Positions 20,036 to 32,700 of a stretch of 64,000 nucleotides of DNA are shown here, piece by piece. The DNA is taken from assembly GCF_048569485.1 (NCBI RefSeq), contig NW_027445227.1, positions 1 through 64,000 of the forward strand, written 5' to 3'. How positions within the stretch are numbered: the stretch's first letter is position 1; the number at the start of each line of letters is the position of its first letter. Origin of the DNA: Anomaloglossus baeobatrachus. Its lineage: Eukaryota > Chordata > Amphibia > Anura > Aromobatidae. The notes beneath the pieces were generated by a model that made no database searches, had not been told where the DNA came from, and worked only from the letters and a program-made list of their open reading frames with translations. The position numbers were made by a program, and so were the translations under genes.

Positions 20036-21426
20036 AACCAGAATTGGTTTGGGCCTCGAGTGGCACCCTGGCCTATGCCGGACACATCTTAGGGAGAGAG
20101 AGCGAGAGGGAGACAAACCCACGCCTACACAAGACATTTTGTCACCCAAGCCAACCCTTGAAAAGGCTGCTTTGCAGAGCCAAAACAAGAAGAATGGTGC
20201 GTTTTGCAGCCGCCGCCCACTGCAATGAATCTGAATAACTCCTCCTTTAGGGCGCAAGCAACTCCCCTCCCCCTTGCAGTCTTTCCAATTCACGATACAA
20301 AAAGACGGACAGGACAGGTTGCCTGACTTTCCGTCACTGCCACCCTTTGCCATCCTTACCCGTAGAAAGCCCTTTCATCATCCCCAAACCCTAATCTTTT
20401 CCCTTTCCTTCCCAGCCCCCAAACCCTGCCCTCTGTACCTTTCTCACCACCCGCTTCCCTTCTCCTGTCATCCCCCTACCACCCGGGAAAAAAAGAGATT
20501 GCCCCCTCCTTCCACTAGCCCACCCTCCCACCCAAAGAACAACTTCTTCTGCGCAGCTTGTTTTCTAGGCAGCAGCGCTATTGTGATGTCATCGGGGGGC
20601 ATTGTGACAAGCCGCCAGTGTTCCGTCTCTTCATGTTGTGCACAGTTCAAACGGAAAATACATCAACAGGCAGACTACAGAAAAGCTTACTATCAAAGGT
20701 TAGAGGGGGGCTTTCTCAGAGGGCTTTTTACAGTTTTTCTATTCCCAATTAGCCGTTTAAGTGTACTTATTGAAAGTAGTAATTCTTTCATAGGCCGCCC
20801 TTTCTTAGTATTTGACGTTCCTTATATTGCGGTATGAGGCTTCGCAGTAGGTTGCAAACATTCATCACCCATGACTGTCCCCAATTGAGCTCAGAAGCTC
20901 AATGTCTATCATGACCTCTCTTTTAGAATGTCCAAGAGCAAGCAAACTATTCCTCCAGGAGAGGGCGCCAACAGACTACTAAAGAGATCATCATTACTCA
21001 AAGAAAACCCCAAAAACCAATGCATGATAGGAATAAACAGGTAACTTTCTTTGGAGTGGAAGCGGAGAGATCGCACCAGATGCCAATTCTAGATGTTATC
21101 ACACCTGTGGTCACTGCAGCAGCAGGTGAATCCACTTTGTCCAAAAGGGATCTATTCCATTCAATTGCAAATGATCTAGATAAGACAGAGAACTGCAGCA
21201 CGGGGACATAGCCGAGTTGGTCAGGTTGAGTGGTGATGAGTTTGCTATTTGGATGAATAAAGAAAGTCAAAAGTGTGAAAGATAAAAAACAAAAGGAGGA
21301 AGTGTGAAAAGTGAATGGGCCAAATTGAGGTGCATATGAAGACGTATGCTTTCTTCCAATTCATTAAATCGGGCTAATATGAATCAGGTGAATTGAGTTC
21401 TGCTTTTGGAAACTGGGTTAAGAAGG

Positions 21427-21613
21427 GGTGCACCGTTCCTGGAGGTACTGCAATACCAGGTCAATGCGTGGAGTGGACAGAGCAAGCTCTTTTTCCATCT
21501 CCCTGTTCTAAAAATCCATTTAATATATGGTCCCCAGATAGGGGACGTATCAGATATTAAACTGATAAGAACAGATACTACACTTGATCTTAGCCAAAAG
21601 GCCGAGAAGCGAT
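21427..21613 (-). ncRNA. RNU2: U2 snRNA, array copy 10
   Basis: Intact; no difference from copy 1 seen. Confidence 0.96.
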
Positions 21614-23004
21614 AACCAGAATTGGTTTGGGCCTCGAGTGGCACCCTGGCCTATGCCGGACACATCTTAGGGAGAGAGAGCGAGAGGGAGACAAACCCAC
21701 GCCTACACAAGACATTTTGTCACCCAAGCCAACCCTTGAAAAGGCTGCTTTGCAGAGCCAAAACAAGAAGAATGGTGCGTTTTGCAGCCGCCGCCCACTG
21801 CAATGAATCTGAATAACTCCTCCTTTAGGGCGCAAGCAACTCCCCTCCCCCTTGCAGTCTTTCCAATTCACGATACAAAAAGACGGACAGGACAGGTTGC
21901 CTGACTTTCCGTCACTGCCACCCTTTGCCATCCTTACCCGTAGAAAGCCCTTTCATCATCCCCAAACCCTAATCTTTTCCCTTTCCTTCCCAGCCCCCAA
22001 ACCCTGCCCTCTGTACCTTTCTCACCACCCGCTTCCCTTCTCCTGTCATCCCCCTACCACCCGGGAAAAAAAGAGATTGCCCCCTCCTTCCACTAGCCCA
22101 CCCTCCCACCCAAAGAACAACTTCTTCTGCGCAGCTTGTTTTCTAGGCAGCAGCGCTATTGTGATGTCATCGGGGGGCATTGTGACAAGCCGCCAGTGTT
22201 CCGTCTCTTCATGTTGTGCACAGTTCAAACGGAAAATACATCAACAGGCAGACTACAGAAAAGCTTACTATCAAAGGTTAGAGGGGGGCTTTCTCAGAGG
22301 GCTTTTTACAGTTTTTCTATTCCCAATTAGCCGTTTAAGTGTACTTATTGAAAGTAGTAATTCTTTCATAGGCCGCCCTTTCTTAGTATTTGACGTTCCT
22401 TATATTGCGGTATGAGGCTTCGCAGTAGGTTGCAAACATTCATCACCCATGACTGTCCCCAATTGAGCTCAGAAGCTCAATGTCTATCATGACCTCTCTT
22501 TTAGAATGTCCAAGAGCAAGCAAACTATTCCTCCAGGAGAGGGCGCCAACAGACTACTAAAGAGATCATCATTACTCAAAGAAAACCCCAAAAACCAATG
22601 CATGATAGGAATAAACAGGTAACTTTCTTTGGAGTGGAAGCGGAGAGATCGCACCAGATGCCAATTCTAGATGTTATCACACCTGTGGTCACTGCAGCAG
22701 CAGGTGAATCCACTTTGTCCAAAAGGGATCTATTCCATTCAATTGCAAATGATCTAGATAAGACAGAGAACTGCAGCACGGGGACATAGCCGAGTTGGTC
22801 AGGTTGAGTGGTGATGAGTTTGCTATTTGGATGAATAAAGAAAGTCAAAAGTGTGAAAGATAAAAAACAAAAGGAGGAAGTGTGAAAAGTGAATGGGCCA
22901 AATTGAGGTGCATATGAAGACGTATGCTTTCTTCCAATTCATTAAATCGGGCTAATATGAATCAGGTGAATTGAGTTCTGCTTTTGGAAACTGGGTTAAG
23001 AAGG

Positions 23005-23191
23005 GGTGCACCGTTCCTGGAGGTACTGCAATACCAGGTCAATGCGTGGAGTGGACAGAGCAAGCTCTTTTTCCATCTCCCTGTTCTAAAAATCCATTTA
23101 ATATATGGTCCCCAGATAGGGGACGTATCAGATATTAAACTGATAAGAACAGATACTACACTTGATCTTAGCCAAAAGGCCGAGAAGCGAT
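23005..23191 (-). ncRNA. RNU2: U2 snRNA, array copy 11
   Basis: Intact gene. The spacer upstream of it carries the single substitution at 23760, 569 bp from the start. Confidence 0.96.
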
Positions 23192-24582
23192 AACCAGAAT
23201 TGGTTTGGGCCTCGAGTGGCACCCTGGCCTATGCCGGACACATCTTAGGGAGAGAGAGCGAGAGGGAGACAAACCCACGCCTACACAAGACATTTTGTCA
23301 CCCAAGCCAACCCTTGAAAAGGCTGCTTTGCAGAGCCAAAACAAGAAGAATGGTGCGTTTTGCAGCCGCCGCCCACTGCAATGAATCTGAATAACTCCTC
23401 CTTTAGGGCGCAAGCAACTCCCCTCCCCCTTGCAGTCTTTCCAATTCACGATACAAAAAGACGGACAGGACAGGTTGCCTGACTTTCCGTCACTGCCACC
23501 CTTTGCCATCCTTACCCGTAGAAAGCCCTTTCATCATCCCCAAACCCTAATCTTTTCCCTTTCCTTCCCAGCCCCCAAACCCTGCCCTCTGTACCTTTCT
23601 CACCACCCGCTTCCCTTCTCCTGTCATCCCCCTACCACCCGGGAAAAAAAGAGATTGCCCCCTCCTTCCACTAGCCCACCCTCCCACCCAAAGAACAACT
23701 TCTTCTGCGCAGCTTGTTTTCTAGGCAGCAGCGCTATTGTGATGTCATCGGGGGGCATTATGACAAGCCGCCAGTGTTCCGTCTCTTCATGTTGTGCACA
23801 GTTCAAACGGAAAATACATCAACAGGCAGACTACAGAAAAGCTTACTATCAAAGGTTAGAGGGGGGCTTTCTCAGAGGGCTTTTTACAGTTTTTCTATTC
23901 CCAATTAGCCGTTTAAGTGTACTTATTGAAAGTAGTAATTCTTTCATAGGCCGCCCTTTCTTAGTATTTGACGTTCCTTATATTGCGGTATGAGGCTTCG
24001 CAGTAGGTTGCAAACATTCATCACCCATGACTGTCCCCAATTGAGCTCAGAAGCTCAATGTCTATCATGACCTCTCTTTTAGAATGTCCAAGAGCAAGCA
24101 AACTATTCCTCCAGGAGAGGGCGCCAACAGACTACTAAAGAGATCATCATTACTCAAAGAAAACCCCAAAAACCAATGCATGATAGGAATAAACAGGTAA
24201 CTTTCTTTGGAGTGGAAGCGGAGAGATCGCACCAGATGCCAATTCTAGATGTTATCACACCTGTGGTCACTGCAGCAGCAGGTGAATCCACTTTGTCCAA
24301 AAGGGATCTATTCCATTCAATTGCAAATGATCTAGATAAGACAGAGAACTGCAGCACGGGGACATAGCCGAGTTGGTCAGGTTGAGTGGTGATGAGTTTG
24401 CTATTTGGATGAATAAAGAAAGTCAAAAGTGTGAAAGATAAAAAACAAAAGGAGGAAGTGTGAAAAGTGAATGGGCCAAATTGAGGTGCATATGAAGACG
24501 TATGCTTTCTTCCAATTCATTAAATCGGGCTAATATGAATCAGGTGAATTGAGTTCTGCTTTTGGAAACTGGGTTAAGAAGG

Positions 24583-24769
24583 GGTGCACCGTTCCTGGAG
24601 GTACTGCAATACCAGGTCAATGCGTGGAGTGGACAGAGCAAGCTCTTTTTCCATCTCCCTGTTCTAAAAATCCATTTAATATATGGTCCCCAGATAGGGG
24701 ACGTATCAGATATTAAACTGATAAGAACAGATACTACACTTGATCTTAGCCAAAAGGCCGAGAAGCGAT
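24583..24769 (-). ncRNA. RNU2: U2 snRNA, array copy 12
   Basis: Intact; no difference from copy 1 seen. Confidence 0.96.
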
Positions 24770-26160
24770 AACCAGAATTGGTTTGGGCCTCGAGTGGCAC
24801 CCTGGCCTATGCCGGACACATCTTAGGGAGAGAGAGCGAGAGGGAGACAAACCCACGCCTACACAAGACATTTTGTCACCCAAGCCAACCCTTGAAAAGG
24901 CTGCTTTGCAGAGCCAAAACAAGAAGAATGGTGCGTTTTGCAGCCGCCGCCCACTGCAATGAATCTGAATAACTCCTCCTTTAGGGCGCAAGCAACTCCC
25001 CTCCCCCTTGCAGTCTTTCCAATTCACGATACAAAAAGACGGACAGGACAGGTTGCCTGACTTTCCGTCACTGCCACCCTTTGCCATCCTTACCCGTAGA
25101 AAGCCCTTTCATCATCCCCAAACCCTAATCTTTTCCCTTTCCTTCCCAGCCCCCAAACCCTGCCCTCTGTACCTTTCTCACCACCCGCTTCCCTTCTCCT
25201 GTCATCCCCCTACCACCCGGGAAAAAAAGAGATTGCCCCCTCCTTCCACTAGCCCACCCTCCCACCCAAAGAACAACTTCTTCTGCGCAGCTTGTTTTCT
25301 AGGCAGCAGCGCTATTGTGATGTCATCGGGGGGCATTGTGACAAGCCGCCAGTGTTCCGTCTCTTCATGTTGTGCACAGTTCAAACGGAAAATACATCAA
25401 CAGGCAGACTACAGAAAAGCTTACTATCAAAGGTTAGAGGGGGGCTTTCTCAGAGGGCTTTTTACAGTTTTTCTATTCCCAATTAGCCGTTTAAGTGTAC
25501 TTATTGAAAGTAGTAATTCTTTCATAGGCCGCCCTTTCTTAGTATTTGACGTTCCTTATATTGCGGTATGAGGCTTCGCAGTAGGTTGCAAACATTCATC
25601 ACCCATGACTGTCCCCAATTGAGCTCAGAAGCTCAATGTCTATCATGACCTCTCTTTTAGAATGTCCAAGAGCAAGCAAACTATTCCTCCAGGAGAGGGC
25701 GCCAACAGACTACTAAAGAGATCATCATTACTCAAAGAAAACCCCAAAAACCAATGCATGATAGGAATAAACAGGTAACTTTCTTTGGAGTGGAAGCGGA
25801 GAGATCGCACCAGATGCCAATTCTAGATGTTATCACACCTGTGGTCACTGCAGCAGCAGGTGAATCCACTTTGTCCAAAAGGGATCTATTCCATTCAATT
25901 GCAAATGATCTAGATAAGACAGAGAACTGCAGCACGGGGACATAGCCGAGTTGGTCAGGTTGAGTGGTGATGAGTTTGCTATTTGGATGAATAAAGAAAG
26001 TCAAAAGTGTGAAAGATAAAAAACAAAAGGAGGAAGTGTGAAAAGTGAATGGGCCAAATTGAGGTGCATATGAAGACGTATGCTTTCTTCCAATTCATTA
26101 AATCGGGCTAATATGAATCAGGTGAATTGAGTTCTGCTTTTGGAAACTGGGTTAAGAAGG

Positions 26161-26347
26161 GGTGCACCGTTCCTGGAGGTACTGCAATACCAGGTCAATG
26201 CGTGGAGTGGACAGAGCAAGCTCTTTTTCCATCTCCCTGTTCTAAAAATCCATTTAATATATGGTCCCCAGATAGGGGACGTATCAGATATTAAACTGAT
26301 AAGAACAGATACTACACTTGATCTTAGCCAAAAGGCCGAGAAGCGAT
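26161..26347 (-). ncRNA. RNU2: U2 snRNA, array copy 13
   Basis: Intact; no difference from copy 1 seen. Confidence 0.96.
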
Positions 26348-27738
26348 AACCAGAATTGGTTTGGGCCTCGAGTGGCACCCTGGCCTATGCCGGACACATC
26401 TTAGGGAGAGAGAGCGAGAGGGAGACAAACCCACGCCTACACAAGACATTTTGTCACCCAAGCCAACCCTTGAAAAGGCTGCTTTGCAGAGCCAAAACAA
26501 GAAGAATGGTGCGTTTTGCAGCCGCCGCCCACTGCAATGAATCTGAATAACTCCTCCTTTAGGGCGCAAGCAACTCCCCTCCCCCTTGCAGTCTTTCCAA
26601 TTCACGATACAAAAAGACGGACAGGACAGGTTGCCTGACTTTCCGTCACTGCCACCCTTTGCCATCCTTACCCGTAGAAAGCCCTTTCATCATCCCCAAA
26701 CCCTAATCTTTTCCCTTTCCTTCCCAGCCCCCAAACCCTGCCCTCTGTACCTTTCTCACCACCCGCTTCCCTTCTCCTGTCATCCCCCTACCACCCGGGA
26801 AAAAAAGAGATTGCCCCCTCCTTCCACTAGCCCACCCTCCCACCCAAAGAACAACTTCTTCTGCGCAGCTTGTTTTCTAGGCAGCAGCGCTATTGTGATG
26901 TCATCGGGGGGCATTGTGACAAGCCGCCAGTGTTCCGTCTCTTCATGTTGTGCACAGTTCAAACGGAAAATACATCAACAGGCAGACTACAGAAAAGCTT
27001 ACTATCAAAGGTTAGAGGGGGGCTTTCTCAGAGGGCTTTTTACAGTTTTTCTATTCCCAATTAGCCGTTTAAGTGTACTTATTGAAAGTAGTAATTCTTT
27101 CATAGGCCGCCCTTTCTTAGTATTTGACGTTCCTTATATTGCGGTATGAGGCTTCGCAGTAGGTTGCAAACATTCATCACCCATGACTGTCCCCAATTGA
27201 GCTCAGAAGCTCAATGTCTATCATGACCTCTCTTTTAGAATGTCCAAGAGCAAGCAAACTATTCCTCCAGGAGAGGGCGCCAACAGACTACTAAAGAGAT
27301 CATCATTACTCAAAGAAAACCCCAAAAACCAATGCATGATAGGAATAAACAGGTAACTTTCTTTGGAGTGGAAGCGGAGAGATCGCACCAGATGCCAATT
27401 CTAGATGTTATCACACCTGTGGTCACTGCAGCAGCAGGTGAATCCACTTTGTCCAAAAGGGATCTATTCCATTCAATTGCAAATGATCTAGATAAGACAG
27501 AGAACTGCAGCACGGGGACATAGCCGAGTTGGTCAGGTTGAGTGGTGATGAGTTTGCTATTTGGATGAATAAAGAAAGTCAAAAGTGTGAAAGATAAAAA
27601 ACAAAAGGAGGAAGTGTGAAAAGTGAATGGGCCAAATTGAGGTGCATATGAAGACGTATGCTTTCTTCCAATTCATTAAATCGGGCTAATATGAATCAGG
27701 TGAATTGAGTTCTGCTTTTGGAAACTGGGTTAAGAAGG

Positions 27739-27925
27739 GGTGCACCGTTCCTGGAGGTACTGCAATACCAGGTCAATGCGTGGAGTGGACAGAGCAAGCT
27801 CTTTTTCCATCTCCCTGTTCTAAAAATCCATTTAATATATGGTCCCCAGATAGGGGACGTATCAGATATTAAACTGATAAGAACAGATACTACACTTGAT
27901 CTTAGCCAAAAGGCCGAGAAGCGAT
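27739..27925 (-). ncRNA. RNU2: U2 snRNA, array copy 14
   Basis: Intact; last whole gene before the complete LINE. Confidence 0.96.
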
Positions 27926-29316
27926 AACCAGAATTGGTTTGGGCCTCGAGTGGCACCCTGGCCTATGCCGGACACATCTTAGGGAGAGAGAGCGAGAGGG
28001 AGACAAACCCACGCCTACACAAGACATTTTGTCACCCAAGCCAACCCTTGAAAAGGCTGCTTTGCAGAGCCAAAACAAGAAGAATGGTGCGTTTTGCAGC
28101 CGCCGCCCACTGCAATGAATCTGAATAACTCCTCCTTTAGGGCGCAAGCAACTCCCCTCCCCCTTGCAGTCTTTCCAATTCACGATACAAAAAGACGGAC
28201 AGGACAGGTTGCCTGACTTTCCGTCACTGCCACCCTTTGCCATCCTTACCCGTAGAAAGCCCTTTCATCATCCCCAAACCCTAATCTTTTCCCTTTCCTT
28301 CCCAGCCCCCAAACCCTGCCCTCTGTACCTTTCTCACCACCCGCTTCCCTTCTCCTGTCATCCCCCTACCACCCGGGAAAAAAAGAGATTGCCCCCTCCT
28401 TCCACTAGCCCACCCTCCCACCCAAAGAACAACTTCTTCTGCGCAGCTTGTTTTCTAGGCAGCAGCGCTATTGTGATGTCATCGGGGGGCATTGTGACAA
28501 GCCGCCAGTGTTCCGTCTCTTCATGTTGTGCACAGTTCAAACGGAAAATACATCAACAGGCAGACTACAGAAAAGCTTACTATCAAAGGTTAGAGGGGGG
28601 CTTTCTCAGAGGGCTTTTTACAGTTTTTCTATTCCCAATTAGCCGTTTAAGTGTACTTATTGAAAGTAGTAATTCTTTCATAGGCCGCCCTTTCTTAGTA
28701 TTTGACGTTCCTTATATTGCGGTATGAGGCTTCGCAGTAGGTTGCAAACATTCATCACCCATGACTGTCCCCAATTGAGCTCAGAAGCTCAATGTCTATC
28801 ATGACCTCTCTTTTAGAATGTCCAAGAGCAAGCAAACTATTCCTCCAGGAGAGGGCGCCAACAGACTACTAAAGAGATCATCATTACTCAAAGAAAACCC
28901 CAAAAACCAATGCATGATAGGAATAAACAGGTAACTTTCTTTGGAGTGGAAGCGGAGAGATCGCACCAGATGCCAATTCTAGATGTTATCACACCTGTGG
29001 TCACTGCAGCAGCAGGTGAATCCACTTTGTCCAAAAGGGATCTATTCCATTCAATTGCAAATGATCTAGATAAGACAGAGAACTGCAGCACGGGGACATA
29101 GCCGAGTTGGTCAGGTTGAGTGGTGATGAGTTTGCTATTTGGATGAATAAAGAAAGTCAAAAGTGTGAAAGATAAAAAACAAAAGGAGGAAGTGTGAAAA
29201 GTGAATGGGCCAAATTGAGGTGCATATGAAGACGTATGCTTTCTTCCAATTCATTAAATCGGGCTAATATGAATCAGGTGAATTGAGTTCTGCTTTTGGA
29301 AACTGGGTTAAGAAGG

Positions 29317-29466
29317 GGTGCACCGTTCCTGGAGGTACTGCAATACCAGGTCAATGCGTGGAGTGGACAGAGCAAGCTCTTTTTCCATCTCCCTGTTCTA
29401 AAAATCCATTTAATATATGGTCCCCAGATAGGGGACGTATCAGATATTAAACTGATAAGAACAGAT
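29317..29466 (-). pseudogene. U2 snRNA copy 15, 3' fragment (nt 38-187)
   Basis: U2 nt 38 to the end, directly after the LINE tail in U2 sense. Its 3' box is intact and could serve as a processing site for read-through RNA. Confidence 0.93.
29452..29466 (-). repeat. Target-site duplication, 3' side of complete LINE
   Basis: CTGATAAGAACAGAT on the plus strand (U2 nt 38-52); identical partner at 35000-35014. It marks staggered cleavage 15 bp apart at integration. Confidence 0.93.
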
Positions 29467-29795
29467 TTTTTTTTTGATTTAACAGCATCTTTATTATCAT
29501 GCACTACTCACAAAAAGGTAACAAACCGTGTACGGTGCCGCAGCCCCGTACACACAGAAATATACAATCCTTCTTACATAGCCATAGAGTACGACGCACT
29601 AAACTATACATCACGCTCCTATGCTTATCCATAACACTCAAGCTGAAAGAAAAAGTTAGACAATAAATAACGACGAACCGGCGATTGGGGGATGGGGGTA
29701 GGGGAAAAGGGGGATAGGGTGGGGAAATCACAGGCCCGAAGCTTTATTGAAAGACGCACATAACGGGAAAAGGAGGGAGGGGGCATGGAAGAGGT
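29467..29795 (-). other. 3' UTR of complete LINE
   Basis: 329 bp after the ORF2 stop. In element sense it contains a run of C tracts (G tracts on the plus strand, 29687-29724), a hairpin at 29528-29553 (GTGTACGG with CCGTACAC, 10-nt loop), AATAAA at 29490-29495, and the end TTAAATC followed by nine A (29467-29475). Apart from TTAAATCAAA it does not resemble the 3' end of the family B inserts. Confidence 0.7.
29490..29495 (-). promoter_or_regulatory. Poly(A) signal AATAAA of LINE
   Basis: AATAAA in element sense, 14 nt before the A tail, at the normal distance for cleavage and polyadenylation. Confidence 0.6.
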
Positions 29796-32700
29796 CTAAA
29801 CCTCCTCCTCGGCGCTGTCGTCCGGACTGTCCATGATGGAATAGTCTCTGAGCAGGCTGTGGATCAGCCTGCGGCAATCCTGGATAGACATCCTCTCCCT
29901 CTTCAAGATGAGCCGGTTCCTGGCGACCCAAATAGCGTCCTTAAAGCAGTTCATAAGGCGCCAAGCCTCCTGGATGGCTCCAACGGTGTGAGTCCCAGGG
30001 AAGAGTCCATAAAGTACGGAATGGTACGATAGGCTCCCTCTGGGGACGGAGTTCCTCAGGTCATCCTCCAGGGCAACCAACAGGCGCTGTGCGAAACGGC
30101 AGTCCCAAAAGGCGTGCAGCGATGTTTCCTCCACGAAGGGGCACCTTGGGCAGTACCGGGTTTTGCACAGGTTCCGGGCGTGCATGAATGACCGGACGGG
30201 CAGTCCGCCCTGTATCGCCATCCATGACAAGTCCTTGTGCCCGTTGGTCAATCCAGCCGATGACACGTTTGTCCAAACAGTCTCCAGTGTGTCGTGATGA
30301 AGTCCTGGAATGTTCTCCATTTCGTCCTTGGCTCTGATGAGTTTGTGGATAGTCTTTGGCTTCCACAAATCAGGCTTGAGTCCCTCCAGTTGGTGTTCCC
30401 TCACAAACCGAACCACGTCTCCGTAGAACCATGGCGCCGTCCAGTTGTAGGGGAAGGAGCTGTCCCACTTGTCCCAGCCTAACCGTCTCCAAAGGGGGAG
30501 CAGGAAGAAGCGAGACATGGACCCACCCGCGGAACCTCTCTTGACTCGCAGAGTTCGGCGAACGCAGTCACATACGAAGGAGGATCGCAGGAGGGTGGGG
30601 ATATCGGGTACGCCCTTCCCACCCTTGCGAGGATCCTTGTACATGATGCTCCGCTTTACTCTGTCCATCTTGGATCCCCAGACAAAACGAAACACCGTCC
30701 TGGTAATGGCCCTGCACACGGTGGCAAGGGGGGGCCAGGCCTGGGCCGTGTACTGCAGCACGGGCAGTACCTCGTTACGCAGGACCAGTGCTTTGCCCTC
30801 ACAGGTGAGGCGTCTGAGGCTCCACAGACCGATCCGTTGGGTGATCTTGGTCAAGCGTTCCTCCCAGGACTTGAGGGCTGCTCCTTCCTTCCCGAACCAG
30901 ACTCCAAGAACCTTGATGAAATCCGGCTGGATGCTGAAAGGGAAGGGGGCGGAAGAGGCCGGCTGCCAGTCCCCGAAGAGCATGGCTTCCGACTTCCCGC
31001 AGTTGACTTTGGCTCCCGAAGCCCGTCCGAAGGTCTCACAGGTCTGGACGAGGGTGTCGACTGAGCGCCGGTCCGCGCAGAAGACGGTCACGTCGTCCAT
31101 GTAGAGCGAGCACTTGACCTCGAAGCGTTCTGGTCCTGGTGCGGTGATCCCTCTGATCTCTCCATTCCGCCGGATAGCCTCTGCAAAGAGTTCTATAACA
31201 CAAACAAAAAGAAGAGGTGACAGAGGACAGCCTTGTCTGACCCCTGAGAGGACCGGGAAGGGGTCAGTCTTCCAGCCGTTTACCAACACCGAGCTGTGAA
31301 TATCAAAATACATTAGTTGGACATACAAGCAAAACATGTTACCCAAACCTAACCTGTGCAGAGCTTTGCCCAGGAACTCATGGGAAACACGGTCGAAGGC
31401 CTTTTCCTGATCCAACGAGATCAGGGCTGCGTGCACCCGGCGGGCTTTGATGTACTCGACCGTGTCCCGCATGAGAGCCAGGCTGTCTGCGATGCGACGT
31501 CCGGGGACGCCGCAGGTCTGATCCGGGTGGATGATCCGTCCGATAACAGTCTTCAATCTCGTTGCCATCGTCTTGGCCAGGATCTTGTAGTCGACGTTCA
31601 GAAGGGTGATGGGACGCCAATTCTTCAGGTCGCACCTCTCTCCTTTACGCTTGTACAGGATCGTGACCATTCCTTCCCTCAGAGATGGAGGCATTCTGCC
31701 CTCCACCACCATCTCCTCATACAGCCCTAACAGGTCTGGACAGATTAGGTCTCCCAGCGCTACATAGAGCTCTGCTGGGAGGCCGTCACTGCCCGGTGTC
31801 CTGCCAGAACTAAAGGATTTGGCGGCCGAGAGCAGCTCGTCCACCGTCAGAGGAACATCCATGGCCGCCGCGTCTGCAGGGTCAAGATGGTTAGTGATAC
31901 CTGACAGGAACTTATCGGCGGCCTCGGGGTCAGTAGCCTTGCGGGCGTAGAGTTCACTGTAGAAGTCGCTGACGACCTTCATCACGTTCTCTTTCCCGCG
32001 TCGCATGCTTCCACTCTCGTCTCGTAGTTCATTCATGGGCGTGTGACCGGCGTGGAGTTTCCTGAAAAAGAACGAGTTACATTTCTCACCCTTCTCCAGG
32101 TTCTCCACTTTGGAACGGAAGACAATTCGCTCGGACTCCTCCTCGAAGTGCCTTTTCAGGCTCCTCTTAGTCTCCTCCAGCTCCTCTCTCACGTCCCAGC
32201 CGCATCGAAGAAGGTCCTGCAGGGAACGCAGCTCACGCTGGAGTCTCCTGAAGTCCCTCCTCTTCAGACCCGCCTGTTGTTGACTCTTTGCCTGAAAGAA
32301 GAAACGGAACTCGAGTTTAACGTATTCCCACCAGTCAGAAACAGACTGGAAGCCCGCCTTGTAGGCCCGCCACGTGGAGTAGGCAGCTCTAAGCTCCTCC
32401 AGAATCTCACCCTTTTCCAGCAGAGAGCAGTTCAGCTTCCAGGAGCCCGGGCCAATGGGGAAGCCATGGCCCAGCACACCTTGAAAGTGAATGGCTCTGT
32501 GGTCAGAGAAGAAGCAGGGGACCATCGAGTGCCCACTCCGCCCAACCGCCCGAGAGGTAAACACAAAGTCAATCCTGGAACGCAGCGAGCCATCGGATCG
32601 GCACCATGAATAGTTCACGGATCCGTGTCCGATGGAGCCAACAACGTCCACAAGAGAGGCTTCGGTCACCATCTCAATGAGCAGTTTGGATGTGACGTCC

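Larger units (their letters stand above)
18418..29466 (-). repeat. U2 tandem array, segment 2
   Basis: Six intact units between split copies 8 and 15, period unchanged. One substitution is visible at 23760 (A instead of G in the spacer). Confidence 0.97.
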
